Positions 5,969 to 12,453 of a stretch of DNA of 13,415 bases are shown one piece after another. The number at the start of each line of letters is the position of its first letter. Position 1 is the stretch's first letter. The stretch spans positions 1-13,415 of the forward strand of contig CALRHN010000013.1 of the NCBI GenBank assembly GCA_943359425.1, in the 5' to 3' direction. The DNA comes from Candidatus Nomurabacteria bacterium. GTDB lineage: Bacteria; Patescibacteriota; Minisyncoccia; Phycocordibacterales; UBA9973. The translations under genes were made by a program, and so were the position numbers. Under the pieces are notes generated by a model. It did no database searches. It had not been told where the DNA came from and saw only the letters and a program-made list of their open reading frames with translations.

Positions 5969-7516
5969 CTATTTCTGAATAATGGCGATCTTCTCCCCCG
6001 CCGAGAGGCCGGAGACTATTTCGACGCGATTGCCGTCGCCGTCGATGCCCGTCGTTACTTCGCGGGATTCGTATTTTTTCTTCTTCTCGTCGGTGACGAC
6101 ATTCACGTATGATTTGCCGTCCTTCGTCTCGATGGCAGCTTTGGCAACAGCGATGACATCAGGCTTCTCCCCCGCCGTGATCGTGAGGTTGGCATTCATG
6201 CCGGGGCGAATGATGTCCTTGGCTTCGACACAGTCATTCACCCTACCCTCGGGAGCTTTGAGACAATCAACCTTGATGGATGTCTTGATCTTGTAGTTGG
6301 CGATGCCGTCGTCAGTCGTCGCGGACGGATCGATATGGACGACGGTACCGGAGAAAAATACGGTCGGACCGAATGCATCGAGCGTCATCGTGACCGGTTC
6401 ATCGAGGCGGACGCGGGCGATGTTGGCTTCGTTGATCTTGGCTTCGACATAGAGATTGCCGACATCCTGCACCGTCATGATATCTTTCTGCGCAGTCGCA
6501 GTCTCGCCGAGTTTTACATCGACGCGCGTAATCGTGCCGTTCGCGGGAGCGCGGAGAATCGTTTTTTCATATGCGGCCGACGCAGCGAGTTGGTCGGCTT
6601 CGGCGAGCTCGAGATCGGCAGTGCGAGCGGCGGCTTTCGTGAGAGCGAGTGAGGCTTGCTTTTCCTTTACCACCGACTGAGCGGCGGAGAGAACGCTCGC
6701 ACGCGTATTCACGGCTTCGTTGTAGGCGTTGAGATAGGTGACATAGGTGGTGGATTTGGTGTTCGGAAGAAGAACGCTCCATGCAGTCGCGCTCCCCGCC
6801 GAATATCCTGAAGGAAACTGGATAAAGAGGCCTCGAGTTCCGAGAGGAACTGCGACGCCACCATTAACCAGTCCGGAACCGTTCTCGAGGCCGCTCGCGC
6901 TGAAATTCCCGCCGGCACCGGTCCCATATGTCTGTATGAGATACGAACCTTCATCGGAACCGGAGTACGTCCCAGTAATCGTCGGAGCCACGCCCGCCGT
7001 CCCGTTGGCGAGAATAGGCGTGAGATCATTGTTCAAGAGCTTGCGGTGGGCATTCGCCACGAGAGTGTCTTCGAGAGATTGCTTGTTCGCAAGATCGCTT
7101 TCGGCGCTATTGAGCGCCGCTTCCGCGACGGCGATCTCTTCCGTGGATGCGCCCTCGGCGACTTTGTGATATTTCGCTTCGGCGGCTTTGAGTGCGGCAT
7201 ACGTGTCTGCATTGTCGAGCATGGCGAGGATCTGGCCGCGGTATACTTTGTCACCGACGGAGACGTTCACGGAGCGCACGGTGCCGCTCGCGGAGAATGA
7301 CAGGGCGAGGTCGGTGTTCGAAGTCACAGCACCCGTCGCAAGAACGGTCTCTTTGAGATCAGTCTTCGCGAGAGGCACGATGGTGACCGTCGTCTTGGAT
7401 TTGCCAGGAATGAGTATGATGGCAAGAATAATGACAATAACGGCTCCGGCCGCCCAGAAGCGTTTCGGGTGTTTTTTGTAGCGGTCCTTTATTTTTCGAG
7501 CTATTTTCTTATGCAT
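5969..7516 (-). CDS. Membrane-fusion protein (MacA/HlyD-like) of the efflux operon
   Basis: The periplasmic-adaptor-type subunit, 515 residues. In order: a basic N-terminus and one membrane anchor (about 20-37); the first lipoyl half with GTVRSVNVSVGDKVYRGQILA (78-98); hairpin helix 1 (about 105-165, Ala/Glu/Lys-rich). Next is a Gly/Ser/Thr-rich, probably beta-rich insert (about 166-262), then hairpin helix 2 (about 263-318). The second lipoyl half is RAPANGTITRVDVKLGETA (322-340), followed by a beta-barrel (about 353-450) and a membrane-proximal domain to the end. The insert sits where the hairpin tip of MacA would dock on TolC; no outer-membrane factor is encoded here, which fits a single-membrane cell. 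Two cysteines (C418, C429) in the barrel could form a disulfide. This is the first gene of the operon, and the only gene in the window with a clear ribosome-binding site (AAAGGA, about 5 nt before ATG). Confidence 0.93.
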   Translation of the reverse strand: MHKKIARKIKDRYKKHPKRFWAAGAVIVIILAIILIPGKSKTTVTIVPLAKTDLKETVLATGAVTSNTDLALSFSASGTVRSVNVSVGDKVYRGQILAMLDNADTYAALKAAEAKYHKVAEGASTEEIAVAEAALNSAESDLANKQSLEDTLVANAHRKLLNNDLTPILANGTAGVAPTITGTYSGSDEGSYLIQTYGTGAGGNFSASGLENGSGLVNGGVAVPLGTRGLFIQFPSGYSAGSATAWSVLLPNTKSTTYVTYLNAYNEAVNTRASVLSAAQSVVKEKQASLALTKAAARTADLELAEADQLAASAAYEKTILRAPANGTITRVDVKLGETATAQKDIMTVQDVGNLYVEAKINEANIARVRLDEPVTMTLDAFGPTVFFSGTVVHIDPSATTDDGIANYKIKTSIKVDCLKAPEGRVNDCVEAKDIIRPGMNANLTITAGEKPDVIAVAKAAIETKDGKSYVNVVTDEKKKKYESREVTTGIDGDGNRVEIVSGLSAGEKIAIIQK

Positions 7517-7544
7517 ATGTTCCTTTCGTGATTAGTAAAATCAC

Positions 7545-7553
7545 ATCATAGCA
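7545..7553 (-). promoter_or_regulatory. Extended -10 promoter of the efflux operon
   Basis: On the minus strand TGCTATGAT (TGN plus TATGAT) lies 28 nt upstream of the membrane-fusion ATG at 7516. An extended -10 can work without a good -35, and none is visible at 17 bp. The expected start leaves about 20 nt of leader holding the AAAGGA ribosome-binding site. Confidence 0.6.
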
Positions 7554-7579
7554 CAAAACGTCCCAAAGGTGTTTTGTGC
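7551..7579. promoter_or_regulatory. Inverted repeat (putative operator) overlapping the efflux promoter
   Basis: GCACAAAAC (7551-7559) and GTTTTGTGC (7571-7579) are perfect 9-bp arms separated by 11 bp, a centre-to-centre distance of 20 bp, about two helical turns. The arm nearest the gene contains the TGC of the extended -10, so a bound dimeric repressor would block RNA polymerase. There is no T-tract that would make it a terminator. Confidence 0.55.
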
Positions 7580-7602
7580 TTGAAATCCAGTGTTTTTGGG
7601 TA

Positions 7603-7640
7603 AAAAAAGAAGCCTTACGATTTCGTAAGGCTTCTTTTTT
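7603..7640 (-). terminator. Intrinsic terminator after the secreted HEGDH gene
   Basis: A 17-bp perfect stem (7603-7619 with 7624-7640, 4-nt loop) with GC core GAAGCCTTACG, flanked by A-tract and T-tract. Read on the minus strand it lies 20 nt after the stop of the gene at 7661-9088 and ends in seven T. It isolates that gene from the efflux operon promoter. Confidence 0.9.
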
Positions 7641-7660
7641 ATTTCGAGATAAAAAAATAA

Positions 7661-9088
7661 TCAATGATGTGTGGGTTCTCCTAAATGAGAGTACATTTCC
7701 ATTTTTACTTTTTCCGCCATCGCCGATTCATAATGAGTATCGGCCCAGGCAGAGAGCGTGAAGAACACCATGGAATCGAGCCAGAAAATTATTTCCTGTC
7801 GGCTAATATCGGCAGAAAAAAGTTCTGGATTCAGCCGAGCATACAACAAGAAAAACTTGATATATGCATCGGTTTCGATAAAGAACCATCCTGCAAAATC
7901 TTTGCTTACATAGATGCTGTTTCCGAGATACAACACAGTCGTGTCATTCAAAATTGAGTCTGACTTGAAGATAGGGGCAACACTGGCAATGCTGTCGATG
8001 AAATGAGTGAAGCCAGGATTGATATCCTGTAGTAATTTCATTTCTGACTGTATCGCCTGACTTTCATCGCCGCCAAGGACGTGATCGCCTTCGTGAGCGA
8101 GAGCACATCCGCGTGCAAGGAGACCGAAGATATTTCCATAACGCACCACAAGGAGCGGCTTGGTAAAATATGACCACGCGCTGTCTTCCGAAACATAATA
8201 TGGAGATGCGGGATTCAGGTCTTCGCCAGAACTCAGAGGGCACACATAATGTCCCCGAAATCGCGACTGGGGTACATGACTATACATGGTATCCAAGCCA
8301 GCAACAGTATCGGCCTCTTGCACACTGACTACCTGAAATGTTTTCAGAGTATCGAATATGCGCAAGAGGGTCGTATCAGCAATCTGTGCATCCATGAAAT
8401 CAATAGCATACAACCAGTCTCCCCATGAAATTTTCCGCACAAGCAGATCACTCTGCAGGGCAAGAGAATCGTGAGAGAAAGTTGTAATCCATTTCTCACG
8501 CATTTGGACAATGAGGGTAGATTTGACGTCCGTCGGTGCTGCGGATTGCGGAGCAGTGGATGTTACGAGAGGAAGCGTGGCGAGGTCGAGTGCTATGGGA
8601 TTGTTTTTAATAATCTCCGCATACTTTTCTTCGGTAAACGTTCTCTTCTCCAGGATTTTTCCCTGCGATACGATAACCAGGCGTACGGAATGCTGTGCTA
8701 CTGCCGAATTGTCCGTGTACCAAATCGCGGTCTTCGAACTATTCAGCACGCTTTGCAAGCCGAGCACTTTCAAGCCCGGACTCACTAACAGGTTACGGCT
8801 GCCGTCCATCTGAATTTTATTCTTCACAATGGGACGATAGGTCAAGGTCTGCTTATCCTTCTTGCGAAGGGCTACTTGATACGCTTCGCCTTTTGTAAGA
8901 TAGAAACGCACGGCCGTATCAAGGCGCCAATGGGTTTCTTTCTTGCCGTAAATTTCTTTCGGCAAATGAATTTTCTTGCCGGCGGAAACAATGGTTTTCT
9001 GTCCCGCAATAACGGGAATCAGATTCTGCTGTGCGAAAACAGCCGTGCTCACGAGTAGCACGCACAAAGTAATGATTAATTTTTTCAT
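7661..9088 (-). CDS. Secreted protein of unknown family with HEGDH (HExxH-type) motif
   Basis: Not recognised as a named family. The 475 residues begin with a classic signal peptide (MKKLIITLCVLLVSTAVFAQ, probable cleavage after AFA at 19), so the protein is exported. The N-terminal 170 residues look beta-rich. A middle segment (about 185-265) follows, then RFRGHYVCPLSSGEDLNPASPYYVSED. Next is a hydrophobic helix with GCALAHEGDHVLGGDE (328-342). HEGDH (332-336) matches HExxH, the zinc-binding and catalytic motif of many metallopeptidases; Glu405 in FFIETDAYIKFF (402-413) could be a downstream third ligand. Catalysis is inference: HExxH can occur by chance, though its helix setting and secretion fit. 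It has its own promoter and terminator, so it is monocistronic. No Shine-Dalgarno is seen. By eye codon use is more AT-leaning than in rnr. Confidence 0.85.
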   Translation of the reverse strand: MKKLIITLCVLLVSTAVFAQQNLIPVIAGQKTIVSAGKKIHLPKEIYGKKETHWRLDTAVRFYLTKGEAYQVALRKKDKQTLTYRPIVKNKIQMDGSRNLLVSPGLKVLGLQSVLNSSKTAIWYTDNSAVAQHSVRLVIVSQGKILEKRTFTEEKYAEIIKNNPIALDLATLPLVTSTAPQSAAPTDVKSTLIVQMREKWITTFSHDSLALQSDLLVRKISWGDWLYAIDFMDAQIADTTLLRIFDTLKTFQVVSVQEADTVAGLDTMYSHVPQSRFRGHYVCPLSSGEDLNPASPYYVSEDSAWSYFTKPLLVVRYGNIFGLLARGCALAHEGDHVLGGDESQAIQSEMKLLQDINPGFTHFIDSIASVAPIFKSDSILNDTTVLYLGNSIYVSKDFAGWFFIETDAYIKFFLLYARLNPELFSADISRQEIIFWLDSMVFFTLSAWADTHYESAMAEKVKMEMYSHLGEPTHH

Positions 9089-9142
9089 CGATATGATTTT
9101 TTTTGGTTAAAAAATTTTTTTGAAGGTGTGAGTGTCAGCCCG

Positions 9143-9171
9143 ATACTATCTTAAAACAATAGAAAAGTCAA
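9143..9171 (-). promoter_or_regulatory. Promoter of the secreted HEGDH gene
   Basis: On the minus strand TTGACT (9166-9171) and TAGTAT (9143-9148) are 17 bp apart; a second TTGACA lies 8 bp further upstream (9174-9179). The predicted leader is about 48 nt and contains A- and T-runs (9094-9120) but no Shine-Dalgarno. Confidence 0.6.
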
Positions 9172-9205
9172 GATGTCAATGTTCCCTCTTTCCTGCTACC
9201 CGCCC

Positions 9206-9241
9206 AACAAAAAATCCCTCCGTACGGAGGGATTTTTTGTT
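9206..9241 (-). terminator. Intrinsic terminator after khpA
   Basis: A perfect 36-bp palindrome with GC core ATCCCTCCGT/ACGGAGGGAT, flanked by A6 and T6 tracts. On the minus strand it begins 10 nt after the khpA stop. Being symmetric, it could also work on plus-strand transcripts. Confidence 0.9.
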
Positions 9242-9251
9242 CTTTGATATT

Positions 9252-9560
9252 TTAGAGATTCTTGAGATCTTCCATGGCCTCTTCGACGGATGATGTCGGA
9301 TTGGCTGCCTTCATCGAACCTTCCGGCTCGTTGATCTTCAAGTTCACGCGGGCATTGTTCTTCATGCCGATGACGCGCAAGAGCGTGCGTATGGCCTTTG
9401 CCGTGTTGCCCTGGCGACCGATGATCTTGCCCATATCTGCGGGGCTGACGGTGAGCGTGATGAGAACGCCCATCTCGTCGACCGTGCGGTCGATCTTCAC
9501 ATCGTTCGGATTGTCGACCAGTGATTTTACAACGTACTCGAGGAATACTTTATCTTCCAT
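9252..9560 (-). CDS. khpA: KH-domain RNA-binding protein KhpA
   Basis: A small RNA-binding protein of 102 residues with a single type II KH-like domain: beta strand VLITLTVSP (32-40), then the GxxG loop in GKIIGRQGNTAKAIRTLLR (44-62), whose G48-R49-Q50-G51 contacts RNA, then a helix and the strand ARVNLKI (70-76). KhpA family members (YlqC) are usually near 75-80 residues and pair with KhpB in Gram-positive bacteria; here about 25 extra residues follow (EPEGSMKAANPTSS and an acidic helix). The position after rpsP matches the widely conserved rpsP-khpA order. It has its own promoter and terminator, and AAAGAAAG before the ATG could be a weak ribosome-binding site. Its role in this organism is presumably post-transcriptional control. 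Confidence 0.92.
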   Translation of the reverse strand: MEDKVFLEYVVKSLVDNPNDVKIDRTVDEMGVLITLTVSPADMGKIIGRQGNTAKAIRTLLRVIGMKNNARVNLKINEPEGSMKAANPTSSVEEAMEDLKNL

Positions 9561-9622
9561 ATCTTTCTTTGTAATTCTATTCGTAATGAATCGCAGTCTT
9601 TCGACAAGTAACTGCTGTCTCT

Positions 9623-9651
9623 ATTCTAATCAATCGGGAGTGTTCGGTCAA
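9623..9651 (-). promoter_or_regulatory. Promoter of khpA
   Basis: On the minus strand TTGACC (9646-9651) and TAGAAT (9623-9628), each 5 of 6 consensus bases, are 17 bp apart. The leader would be about 55 nt. The -35 touches the base of the three-armed hairpin at 9651-9727. Confidence 0.65.
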
Positions 9652-9727
9652 CGGAGTAGTGAATTTTGGCGAGGCTCCGACTTGGGTCGGAGCGCGCGAC
9701 GCGCATCGCCAAAATCTACTACGCCGT
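9651..9727. repeat. Three-armed inverted-repeat element between rpsP and khpA
   Basis: An outer stem of 22 positions (9651-9672 with 9706-9727) pairs except for two mismatches and one G-T; its core ATTTTGGCGA/TCGCCAAAAT is perfect. Inside are two further hairpins: GCTCCGAC-TTGG-GTCGGAGC (9674-9693) and GCGC-GAC-GCGC (9694-9704). The whole folds as a Y or cruciform. It starts 10 nt after the rpsP stop and has no T-tract, so it is not a normal terminator. A palindromic repeat (REP or MITE-like), or a structured RNA element protecting the rpsP mRNA 3' end, are the options. Confidence 0.7.
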
Positions 9728-9736
9728 CAAACGAAA

Positions 9737-10042
9737 CTACGCGGCCTTGAGCTCTTTGCGCTTCTTCGTCGGGCTCTTCTTCGAGAGGACGTTTTTCTTC
9801 TTCGCGTCGATGAGTTTCTGGTGAACGAGGAAGTTATGGACCGTCGGAGACACTTGGGCGCCGTTGCCCATCCAGTGTTTGATGCGGTCAGCCTTGAAAA
9901 TAACATCTCCCTGGTGCGGAGAGTAGGTGCCCAAAATCTCGAGGAATTTGCGGCTCTTTGTGCTGTTCTTGTGGTCGGTCAAAATAACCCGAAATGACGG
10001 GTCGTTCTTTCTGCCGATGCGCTGTAATCTGATTTTTAACAT
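9737..10042 (-). CDS. rpsP: 30S ribosomal protein S16
   Basis: A component of the small ribosomal subunit needed for 30S assembly. The 101 residues begin MLKIRLQRIGRKNDPSFRVI, the standard bS16 N-terminus, and continue with ILTDHKNSTKSRKFLEILGTY, the hallmark RIKHWMGNGAQVSPTVHNFL and a basic tail (KKKNVLSKKSPTKKRKELK). The frame is open 32 codons further upstream to 10138, but that part shows no homology and S16 starts at this Met, so 10042 is the start. There is no Shine-Dalgarno; a possible -10 lies 7 nt upstream, compatible with a leaderless message. khpA follows 176 bp downstream, as in many bacteria, but with its own promoter. Confidence 0.97.
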   Translation of the reverse strand: MLKIRLQRIGRKNDPSFRVILTDHKNSTKSRKFLEILGTYSPHQGDVIFKADRIKHWMGNGAQVSPTVHNFLVHQKLIDAKKKNVLSKKSPTKKRKELKAA

Positions 10043-10049
10043 AGTGGGT

Positions 10050-10077
10050 ATACTAACATAGCCGTATAAAAAATCAA
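10050..10077 (-). promoter_or_regulatory. Candidate promoter for rpsP
   Basis: On the minus strand TTGATT (10072-10077) and TAGTAT (10050-10055) are 16 bp apart, and the -10 ends 7 nt before the ATG. The -35 coincides with the T-tract side of the upstream gene's terminator. Moderate matches only. Confidence 0.35.
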
Positions 10078-10106
10078 GGGACTCCTTCTTACGGAATCCC
10101 TTTGAT
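10068..10106 (-). terminator. Intrinsic terminator after the small gene at 10126-10326
   Basis: On the minus strand ATCAAAGGGATTCC pairs with GGAGTCCCTTGAT (one bulged A, one wobble pair, 7-nt loop) followed by six T. It lies 20 nt after the stop of the small gene, supporting a separate short transcription unit of about 290 nt. Confidence 0.8.
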
Positions 10107-10125
10107 CGAAATAATTCAGCATACT

Positions 10126-10326
10126 TTACCGGTAACACGGAGGAATATATCCCCCTGTAGTTCTGACATCTTTTACCGTGAAATGATAAAAGAGGCCTTT
10201 TACTGCGGGCCGCTGTTCAAGCGGCGCTTCCGGACTTTTTCTTTTTAAAGGATTTGGGACTTTCATTTTCGCCAAAATCACGAGACTGGAGGCAGAGTGA
10301 CCGCCTTTGTTGTTTTTTGTAGCCAT
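10126..10326 (-). CDS. Small basic hypothetical protein
   Basis: Not recognised. A 66-residue frame starting MATKNNKGGHSASSLVILAK and ending TTGGYIPPCYR, rich in Lys and Pro, without signal peptide or membrane helix. The frame is open upstream to 10392 with another ATG at 10359 (11 more residues), but the promoter position favours 10326. Support comes from its surroundings more than from the protein: a TTGACA-17-TACATT promoter upstream and an intrinsic terminator just after the stop make it an independent unit between rpsP and rnr. No Shine-Dalgarno is visible. A perfect internal hairpin (GCCGCT-5 nt-AGCGGC, 10209-10225) leaves open that the unit is a structured RNA rather than, or as well as, a coding gene. 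Confidence 0.5.
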   Translation of the reverse strand: MATKNNKGGHSASSLVILAKMKVPNPLKRKSPEAPLEQRPAVKGLFYHFTVKDVRTTGGYIPPCYR

Positions 10327-10363
10327 AGTTTTACTGAAAAATGGTTTTAAATTTTTCATCAGC

Positions 10364-10392
10364 AATGTATCATATAAATAGCATACTGTCAA
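10364..10392 (-). promoter_or_regulatory. Promoter of the small gene
   Basis: On the minus strand a perfect TTGACA (10387-10392) lies 17 bp from TACATT (10364-10369), predicting a start near 10357 and about 30 nt of leader. Its -35 shares five bases with the -35 of the divergent rnr promoter. Confidence 0.6.
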
Positions 10393-10415
10393 ATTATCCC
10401 CTCTTATGCTATAGT
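10386..10415 (+). promoter_or_regulatory. Promoter of rnr, extended -10
   Basis: TATAGT (10410-10415), preceded by TGC in TGN position, lies 18 bp from CTGTCA (10386-10391). Only 6 nt separate the -10 from the ATG at 10422, so transcription would start at or next to the start codon. Confidence 0.6.
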
Positions 10416-10421
10416 ACCCAC

Positions 10422-12434
10422 ATGCAGAAGAAAAAGGCCCATACGCATTCTCGGCCTGCGCATCCGAAAAAGGATGATCACAAGAAAATAACTCAGAAAA
10501 ACTCGGTGAAAACAGTTGAAGGAATGTTCTCCGTCGGCGGCAAAGGTCTCGGCTACGTACGCTATATGGGATCGAAAGAATCCATCGAGATCGACCAGAA
10601 ATTCTGGAATCGCGCCCTTCATGGCGATACCGTCGAAGCGAAGTTCAATCCTCCCCGCGCGGGCAAACAACAGACCGGAGAAATCATCCGCATCGTCCGT
10701 CGGGCAAAAGTCGGATTCGCCGGCACGCTCGTTCTCGATAATAGCCAATACTTCCTCCTCCCCTCCGATCCGAAACTCTATGTCGATATAACTATTCCGA
10801 AAGACAAATTGAACAGCGCCCAAGTCGGCGACAAGATATTCGTCAAAATTACGGAATGGACGGACGGGAAAAATCCGGTTGGTGAAATTGGGCTCGTTCT
10901 CGGCAAGCCGGGCGAGAACAACGCCGAAATGCAGGGTATTGCACTTGAAAAAGGATTCTCCGAAGACTTCCCTGCCGACGTCCTCGCCGAAGCGCACGCA
11001 CTCAAAGACGAACCCGTTGATGCGAAAGAGCTCGCAACACGCCGCGATTTCCGAAAAATAAAAACCTGCACGATCGATCCGTCCGATGCGAAGGATTTCG
11101 ACGATGCGATCTCATTCCAAGAACTGCCCGACGGCAACTACGAAGTCGGTATCCATATCGCCGATGTTTCGCATTATGTCCGCCCCGGCACGGCGCTCGA
11201 CCGCGAAGCGCGCGAACGCGCGACATCGCTCTATCTCGTCGATCGTACCGTGCCCATGTTGCCCGAAGTCCTCTCGAATGATTTGTGCAGTCTCCGTCCG
11301 AACGAAGACAAGATGACGATGAGCGCCGTATTCGTCATGAATAAAAATGCCGAAGTCTTGGAGAGCTGGTTCGGCCGCACGATCATCCACTCCGACAAGC
11401 GCTTCACGTATGAAGAAGCGGAAGAAGTCATACAGACAGGCAAAGGTCCGTGGGAAAAAGAACTCGGCATATTGAACACGCTCGCGAAGAAACTCACGAA
11501 GAAGCGCTTCCAAGACGGCGCCATTTCTCTCGACACGGATGAAGTAAAGTTCGTCCTCGATGAGAAAGGCGTGCCGATCAAGGTCTATAAGAAAATCCGC
11601 GGCGACAGCAACCGCCTCGTCGAAGAATTCATGCTCCTCGCCAACCGCCAAGTCGCCGAGTATATCGGCAAGCCTGATCCAAAGGCCAAGAAAGTGAACG
11701 GCGTAGCGCCCGAAGAAAATATCTTCGTCTATCGCATCCACGACAATCCCGATCCGGGAAAAATGACGGAACTCGCGCGCTATCTGGCCCACATGGGACA
11801 TTCGCTCAAACTCGAAGACGGCGCAATTCCTTCGCGCGAGCTCAATGCCTTGCTCGAGCGCCTCGAAGGCAAAGACGAGCGCACTGCCATCGCAACTGCA
11901 ATCGTGCGTTCCATGGCCAAAGCAATCTACTCGACGAAGAATATCGGCCACTACGGTCTCGCCTTCAACTACTATACGCATTTCACCTCTCCGATCCGTC
12001 GCTACCCTGACGTCATCGTGCATCGCCTACTCATGGAATATCTCGGCAATCGCAAGATCGCGCAGTCACACCTCGCTGAATACGAAGCCGTCGCGAACCA
12101 GTCGTCTCGCCGAGAAAAAGAAGCCGCCGACGCCGAGCGCGCAAGCATTAAATACAAACAGGTGGAATATATGTCATCCCGCATCGGCGAAGAATTCGAC
12201 GGCGCGATCTCCGGACTGACGGAATGGGGCATGTACGTCGAAGAGCGCGAGACGAAATGCGAAGGCATGGTAAAACTGCGCGATATTCCGGGCGACTATT
12301 ACATGTTCGACGAGAAGCACATGGCCGCTATCGGCAAGAAGACGAAAAAAACCTACCGCATCGGTGACAAAGTCCGCATCAAAGTCATGTCAGCTGACAT
12401 GAAGAAGAAAGTCATCGACTATCGTCTCGTGTAA
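10422..12434 (+). CDS. rnr: Ribonuclease R (RNase II/R family 3'-5' exoribonuclease)
   Basis: It degrades structured RNA processively from the 3' end. The 670 residues show the family order: a basic N-terminal tail (1-30), cold-shock/OB domains (about 33-205; EGMFSVGGKGLGYVR opens them), the RNB catalytic domain and a C-terminal S1 domain (about 588-670, GAISGLTEWGMYVEE). The metal-binding cluster TIDPSDAKDFDDAI (217-230) has Asp219, Asp225, Asp227 and Asp228 at the spacing of E. coli RNase II Asp201, Asp207, Asp209 and Asp210. HIADVSHYV (245-253), YLVDRTVPMLPEVLSNDLCSLRP in two blocks (271-293), EEFMLLAN (401-408) and HFTSPIRRYPD (520-530) are also intact. The frame is open 27 codons upstream to 10341, but those overlap the promoter and the divergent gene, so the ATG at 10422 is chosen. 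E. coli RNase R is longer (extra N-terminal HTH and C-terminal basic tail); this is a compact form. Confidence 0.96.
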   Translation: MQKKKAHTHSRPAHPKKDDHKKITQKNSVKTVEGMFSVGGKGLGYVRYMGSKESIEIDQKFWNRALHGDTVEAKFNPPRAGKQQTGEIIRIVRRAKVGFAGTLVLDNSQYFLLPSDPKLYVDITIPKDKLNSAQVGDKIFVKITEWTDGKNPVGEIGLVLGKPGENNAEMQGIALEKGFSEDFPADVLAEAHALKDEPVDAKELATRRDFRKIKTCTIDPSDAKDFDDAISFQELPDGNYEVGIHIADVSHYVRPGTALDREARERATSLYLVDRTVPMLPEVLSNDLCSLRPNEDKMTMSAVFVMNKNAEVLESWFGRTIIHSDKRFTYEEAEEVIQTGKGPWEKELGILNTLAKKLTKKRFQDGAISLDTDEVKFVLDEKGVPIKVYKKIRGDSNRLVEEFMLLANRQVAEYIGKPDPKAKKVNGVAPEENIFVYRIHDNPDPGKMTELARYLAHMGHSLKLEDGAIPSRELNALLERLEGKDERTAIATAIVRSMAKAIYSTKNIGHYGLAFNYYTHFTSPIRRYPDVIVHRLLMEYLGNRKIAQSHLAEYEAVANQSSRREKEAADAERASIKYKQVEYMSSRIGEEFDGAISGLTEWGMYVEERETKCEGMVKLRDIPGDYYMFDEKHMAAIGKKTKKTYRIGDKVRIKVMSADMKKKVIDYRLV

Positions 12435-12441
12435 ATTGGTG

Positions 12442-12447
12442 TACAAT
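12442..12447 (+). promoter_or_regulatory. Candidate -10 of the capA-like gene
   Basis: TACAAT lies 6 nt before the ATG at 12454, the same geometry as rnr, in the 19-bp gap after the rnr stop. No convincing -35 is visible, so the gene may equally be read from the rnr transcript. Confidence 0.3.
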
Positions 12448-12453
12448 AACAAA

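Noticed and set aside
10043..10138. A longer start for S16 adding 32 residues
   Set aside because: The extension has no S16 homology, overlaps a terminator and promoter, and S16 proteins begin at MLKIRL-type sequence.
10107..10330. tRNA, tmRNA or 6S RNA in the rpsP-rnr interval
   Set aside because: No acceptor stem, T-loop GGTTCRA or resume-codon pattern could be found; the internal hairpin alone is not enough.
10341..10421. A longer start for RNase R adding 27 residues
   Set aside because: The extra codons lie over the rnr promoter and the divergent small gene's promoter, and do not resemble an RNase R N-terminus.
11112..12023. A 303-codon open frame on the minus strand inside rnr
   Set aside because: Antisense to the conserved RNB catalytic region; no recognisable domain.
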